From the NCBI GenBank assembly GCA_950097015.1, contig CATNEN010000001.1, positions 8,551,001 through 8,615,000 on the forward strand: 64,000 bases of DNA. Reading direction: 5' to 3'. Source of the stretch: Macrostomum hystrix. Its lineage: Eukaryota; Platyhelminthes; Macrostomidae. Below, piece after piece: positions 56,201 to 62,200 of this stretch (within the stretch, counting starts at the first letter, position 1; each line of letters starts with the position of its first letter). A program made the translations under genes and the position numbers. The notes under the pieces are model-generated. The model was not told the DNA's origin and did not search any database. It saw only the letters and a program-made list of their open reading frames with translations.

Positions 56201-59200
56201 ACTGAAACGATATTCCAAGAGCCATCAGCTTTGGCAGAGGATATCCAAACATCTTCATTGCGACACATGTGCACACTGAACGCTTTCTCTTTTGGCTTTG
56301 CCACTGTGCAGGATCTGGTTTTTACATTGTTATGTTAAAGAGCTTTTCTATGAAAAAAAGAAATGAGGATCTGTTGGTAGCGTAAATTTTCGAGCGTAAA
56401 TTTGACAGCAGGAACACTTGCCTTCGAAATTTAACTGCAAAAACTAAGTTAAGAAAACGAAATGCTACCTTGAAATCTGCAGCCTGTCGCAAATCAACAG
56501 AAACTGATTGCCAAATTTGAACGGTACCATCTAAATTCGAGCTAGACCACAGAACGTCACTTTCGCATAGGGATTTTCGTTTCTCGGCACCGGACGATTT
56601 AATGTTACTCGCCACAGTGCAAGACCTGTCGGAACATGTTTAAATCATAGTGCGCAAACTCCTGTTTTAATTTAATAATCCACGAGTTCAAGGTTTGGCC
56701 AGCGGAGAAGAATCGAGCAAGGGTGGTGACAAACCTTAAAATCTGTCTCAGATTCGATGCTAACAGACTGAGTAAGCCAACTGTTACTAAGGCCGGCATT
56801 GTCCTGCAAACTAGTCGAGCTCCATAATTCCCAGTTGTCACAATTTGAAGTGCGCAACTTCTTGTCGCCGTGCGTGATTGCTTTCAATTGCGAGCAAGAT
56901 CTGGGCGAATCGTTTCAAAATATTTCCCATTAAAAGATATTAAACTTCGGCGTAAGATTTTAACAGCGGGAACGCTTACCATTTTTGCACCAATTTCGTG
57001 ACGTACGTACTTAACTATTAAAACAAAACAATTACCTTAAAATCGGTTTCATCACTACCAATAGATATATGGATTGAATTCCAATTTAATGATTGACTAT
57101 AAGTTGAACGCCAAATTTCGACACTCTTGCATAAATGGGACATGACTTTCTGGCCATTGTTGGATAGTTCGGAGTCAGACACGCACGACCTAGAAAATAA
57201 TCCAGAAACTGTTTGTTGACCTGATATAATGAACGATGCAACTGATAATCTATCACAGAAGGAAGACTTCAATATAGGGCTATTCTATAGTGTGTTCTAA
57301 GGTTCTAATTGGCAGTTCTTACAACAGAGAACATGTAATTTATGCAGATATGTGACTGTGTGGTCCTATTTGTCTTAAGCGTCTATTTAAATTCTTAGTC
57401 CACTAGACTCACTTTAAAATCTGCCGCCGATGCCACACTAGCATAAACAGTTTTCCAATCGCTTGTACTACTGCTACTACTTAAAGTAGACGACAGGTCG
57501 GCATCTGAAGAACCGCCGCCAGATTTCCACAATGTGACACTTTTACACAGATGAGAGTTCACCTCTTGACCGTTCTCCAGCTTAGAACCCGACATGCATG
57601 ATCTTTGTTGTGTGGAAATAGAAGAGTTAAATAAACATTTTAATTGAAAAATCATTCCTCTTGTTATTATAAAATTAAGCAGTTGGGAAGAAAGGGCTCG
57701 GAAAGTGCTTGATACGCCATCTAGAATAAATAACTAAATGGATAGAAATAAACCCTTTGTTAATTAGATAATTATTTGGCATACTTGAATGGCAGATAAT
57801 GACTTTTTATCTTATATGCACCAGTTATTTCCACCAATACTCATTTTTATAAAATTCTGTTTTTATTGTTTTGCGCTCCGGTGCAAGGTACCTTGAAGTC
57901 TTCCCCGCTGCCAAATTTGAAAAATCAATGCTTTACTGTAAGTTATATATGTATAATACATCAAATTGCGATAAGCCAATGCACAAAGCAATACATCAAG
58001 TAAGAATACGTAAATAAACAATGAGCATCAGGAAAAATGTTTATTATTAACCATAAAGCTTTGAATCCTAAATACGAGTATTTCTTTCTACGAGCGTAAG
58101 AATTGAGCACATTCAAAAAGCACCTACCCACGCGATCGTTTCAGTAAGGTAAGACTAGACCCTCCGGTAATGTACATTGAGAAATCTAAGCACATTGAGG
58201 CAGCGGACATGCCGCTATCAACTTCTAAGTCGCGTGGGACAGCGGCAACCCAGCCTGGAAACCAAAGCTTCCCAGACAGGGCGGCCTGATTAGCCGGAAT
58301 ATGACTGCCAACTACAGGGAGCAGGCAGGCAGCGTCAGTTCGCATAGCAACCATCTTATTAGTTGCCATGGGAACCTCTATAGAGGTCCAACGCCAAGCA
58401 ACAAGATCGTTAGCTGGATCGTTGGCATAGTTGCACATCCGCTGGCTGGCAAAATCACAGTTGATATCAGTACAACTGACTGCATTTAAGAATATTTAAA
58501 GCGTTTTGTTAATGGAATATTAGATTGATCACGTAACCATATTGCAACGGCAAGGCTCGTTCTCCACATTGAGATTTTAATGTCGAAAATTGTAAAATAG
58601 ACTGAATAAGCCTACCCAAAAGAACGCTTCAACAAGGCCAAATGTACTCCAGGAGTTGCAGCCTCTCTAGATAGTAGTCTATAAGAGAACTGAAGGCACA
58701 TCTGTTCTGAAACATCCCGCCGACTCTCAGCTGTTCGTCTGACAATCCAGTTACTGAGAAAGATGCCAGTGTGTTGGCCGTTAGAACTGCCCAATACGGA
58801 GGCATCGTTTGGAATCATGCAATAGGCAGATGCGCCAGTTTTTGGATCGATAACGGACTTCCAATTGGCCGCCCTATTATAAGGATCGTCACTCCAGGCG
58901 CAAGACATTGGTGAATTCGATTTACACTCGATGGAGGATGCCGAATTGGTAGCTACAACTGAACAATCCATTGCATTTGAATACCATTTAAAATGAACTT
59001 TAAAAACTAAACTATTAAGATGGCTCGTTGCTCCATTTACTTCAGCGAAGAAAAACAATAATTGAAACTAACACCTAGACAATTTTGGGCCAGCTCTGCA
59101 GCTAGTGGAGCAGTCGCAGCTTTTGTACGACGTTTCTAAAGACTGCACAGCTGTTTAGTCCGTAACAAACAAGCTAATGCAAAAAGCATACCCAAATGAA

Positions 59201-62200
59201 CGCTTCAGCAAAGCCAATTGTAGGCCGGACAATCCTAGACTTGTGGGTGCAACAAATTTAAAAGCAAACTCGAGACACATGCTTTGCTGTTGCTGTTGTT
59301 GTTGTGATTGCCTAGCAGCAATCCAACCGCTAATGAAACTTCCTGAGTGGTCTCTAGCAGATGAAAACGCTGCCAAATTCGGAATCAAACAGTAGGAAGA
59401 AGAACGACTAGCTTGATCGATGGTTGCCTTCCAGTTGGCCGCTCGATTAAACGGATAATCACTCCAGGCGCACAGAACTGGGGAACTCGACGCGCAGCCA
59501 ATCATATTGGCAAAAAAGCCGACTAGATTTAAGTAAAAATATCAAAAGCAATTTAACGAAAAAACGCAAACAGGCAAAAATCGATCTAAGACTCGTTGCT
59601 CATAAACATGGGTATTTTTCAGGGTTTAATAATCGCTAACCTTACCCATGGGAACGCTTCAGCAATGCTAATTGCATTCCAGAAATTAAGGAGTCTTCCA
59701 TATTAGCGAATCTATAGACAAACTGGACACACATCTGCTGCGATTCTAGAGAATCTGAATCGTCTGCTTTAGTTATCCAATTGCTAAGAAAGCTACCAGT
59801 GCGAACTGGGGAATCGCCGGCAATTGATCTTGTCGGAATCAGACAATAGGACGATGAGGCCCTAAAGGCGTTAGGATCGATTGCCACCTTCCAATTGGCT
59901 GCTCGATTGAAAGGCGAATCACTCCAAGTGCAAAGTGTGGGCGAACTCGATGAACAATCGATTGACGCGGCTAAGCAACAAGCTTGAATAATTTGCAATA
60001 AACATTTTAAGACTTTTTAAACTATCATTTATCTTTAATCAATAAAATATTTTAAATTTAAGGCTCGTTGCTAACATAAAATTTTAGAAAACATACCCAA
60101 AAGTACGCTTCAACAAAGCCAGTTGCAACCCAGACGAAGCTTCTATTAGTGCATCTGGTGCAACAAACTTATAGATAAACTGTAGACACATCAGCTGCCG
60201 TTGTTCACTTTCCTCCGTTGATGTAATCCAACCGCTAAGAAAGCTACCAGAGTGAGCCTTGCCAGAAGAGCTAAGTGACGACGAAATTGAATGAGACAAT
60301 GCCCTGTTAGGAATAAGGCAGTAAGAAGACGAACGACTGTTAGGATCAATCGAGGCCTTCCAATTAGCGGCACGATTGAATTGACCGTCGCTCCAGGTGC
60401 AAAGAATTGGCGAGCTCGATGAGCAATCAATAGAGACACACTGACCAATCGCTATTTACGAATTAAAAAAATAAAAGTGCGTTGCTGAACCCTTACCATA
60501 ACAAAAACAATTACACAGAATTTTGGCAAGGCTCATTGACAAAGGTGAATCGAAGCGACAGATCGCGCAAATGTTAGCAACTAACTAGTAGCCTACCCAG
60601 AAACTCGCTTTAGTAGACTGAGCCTCGCAGCACTAGGGCTGCCAATGTCTGAAGAATCCTGAAGCCGATAAGAAAACTGGAGACACATTTGATCAACTGG
60701 TCGGCTATTATCAGAATCTGATGCGTCTTTAGCCATCCAAACGCTATGAAACTCTGCAACTAAGCCAGCTGCACTGCTACCGCTTGAAACTCGACGCTTA
60801 ATAGGCACGAGACAATAAGACGATGGGACAGATGGACTCGAGCTAGTCGGATCTAAAGTCATCTTCCAAGCGCCATCTTTTTTGTCAAGATCGTTTCGCC
60901 AGGTGCAACTAGTTGAGGCACTCGAATAACAGGCAAGACTATCATCGGATAAAAGTGTTGCTGAAGACAGTTCGTAGATGAAAACATGCTTTAAACAAAA
61001 AATAAATTAAAAAATTAGACTCGGCTCATTGCTCCAAACGCTATACAATTTTGTGATAGTTTTTTTACCCCCAATTTCGCTTCAGTAGACTGAGCGATCC
61101 TTCACGCGATGCGGCTAGATAGCTGAACGCAAGACACATACTAGCCGGTGAGTGCTCGGTGCCACCCGATGAGCCAGCTGTAATCCAATGACTTTCAAAG
61201 CGGCCAATTAAAAAGGATTGCTGCTGAGGTACACTTGGAATCAGACAGAGATGAGATCTGCTGGTTCCGATTGAATTTCTGTCGCCCGCGGCGTCAAGAG
61301 CGGACACCCAATGAGCGCCTTTATTGTCAAAGTCATCGCGCCAACTGCAATGCCCAGCAGAGCTGCATGCTAACTGATCTAGTGTTGCTTGGGTTGCAAA
61401 ACTTCCTGTTTTATGGTGCAGAATATAATCAATTCTTACTTAATTAAACTAGTTATTTTAAGTGAACACGAAAGAAACACGTTTTGGCAAAAGCTCGTTG
61501 CTCCTAAAATCCGGAAAACATTTCTTCGTACCCACGACTCCTTTTTAGCAAGCTCAATCCAACAGTGCCAACTTGATGGCCATCTAAACTCATGGATTGG
61601 TCGATGCGATAGGCAAAGCTAAGGCACATATCGCCAGAATTGGAGGACGATGGCACGTGTCTGCCAGTGAGCCACTGGCTAACAAATCGGGCAACAGCTG
61701 CAGGCCGATTGTTGCCAGACCCCGATCCGGGGCCAAGTTCCGGTACGAGACAACGCGGAGACTGAAAAGCAGCTGACGAATGCAACGAAGCTCGCCAATG
61801 AGCGTCGATGTTGTCCTGATCATCGCGCCATCTACACGGAGTGGCTGAGGCGCTGATACAGCTTAGCTCAGGTACAGGGATAGAAGCCAAACAATTTTCT
61901 AAAAAAATCATAAACAAACTGCCTTTTTTTGTGTGTAGCCTACTGGAAATAAGCGTTACAAAGGCTTCACAAGGCTCGTTGCGGTATTTTATAAACAGTC
62001 TACGTTCCATAAAATACGTAGGCGTCCCTGATCCCATACCCGAGACTACGCTTTAGAAGATTAAGTGTGGCTTGACCAGCAGTCCAGTAAGCGAACTGGA
62101 GACACATCTGGTAATTGTTAGGCGTATTGGAAGCGAGCACAGTTGGACTGACAAACTGGCCACTGGCATCAGCTCCAATAGTAGCTGCGAAAGCAGACTG

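Larger units (their letters stand above)
51777..57700 (-). promoter_or_regulatory. Array-2 selector sequences (one per exon)
   Basis: Plus-strand fragments of TTGGCAGCGGGGAAGACTTC / GACTTCAAGG start 53-94 nt upstream of each array-2 acceptor: near 51778, 52064, 52754 (weak), 53037, 53347, 53640, 53933, 54206, 54509, 54768, 55091, 55387, 55714, 56097, 56400, 56694, 56961, 57259 and 57680. Some copies keep the left part (TTGGCAGC), others the right (GAAGACTTCAA), so they overlap in the middle, as competing selectors do. Confidence 0.78.
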
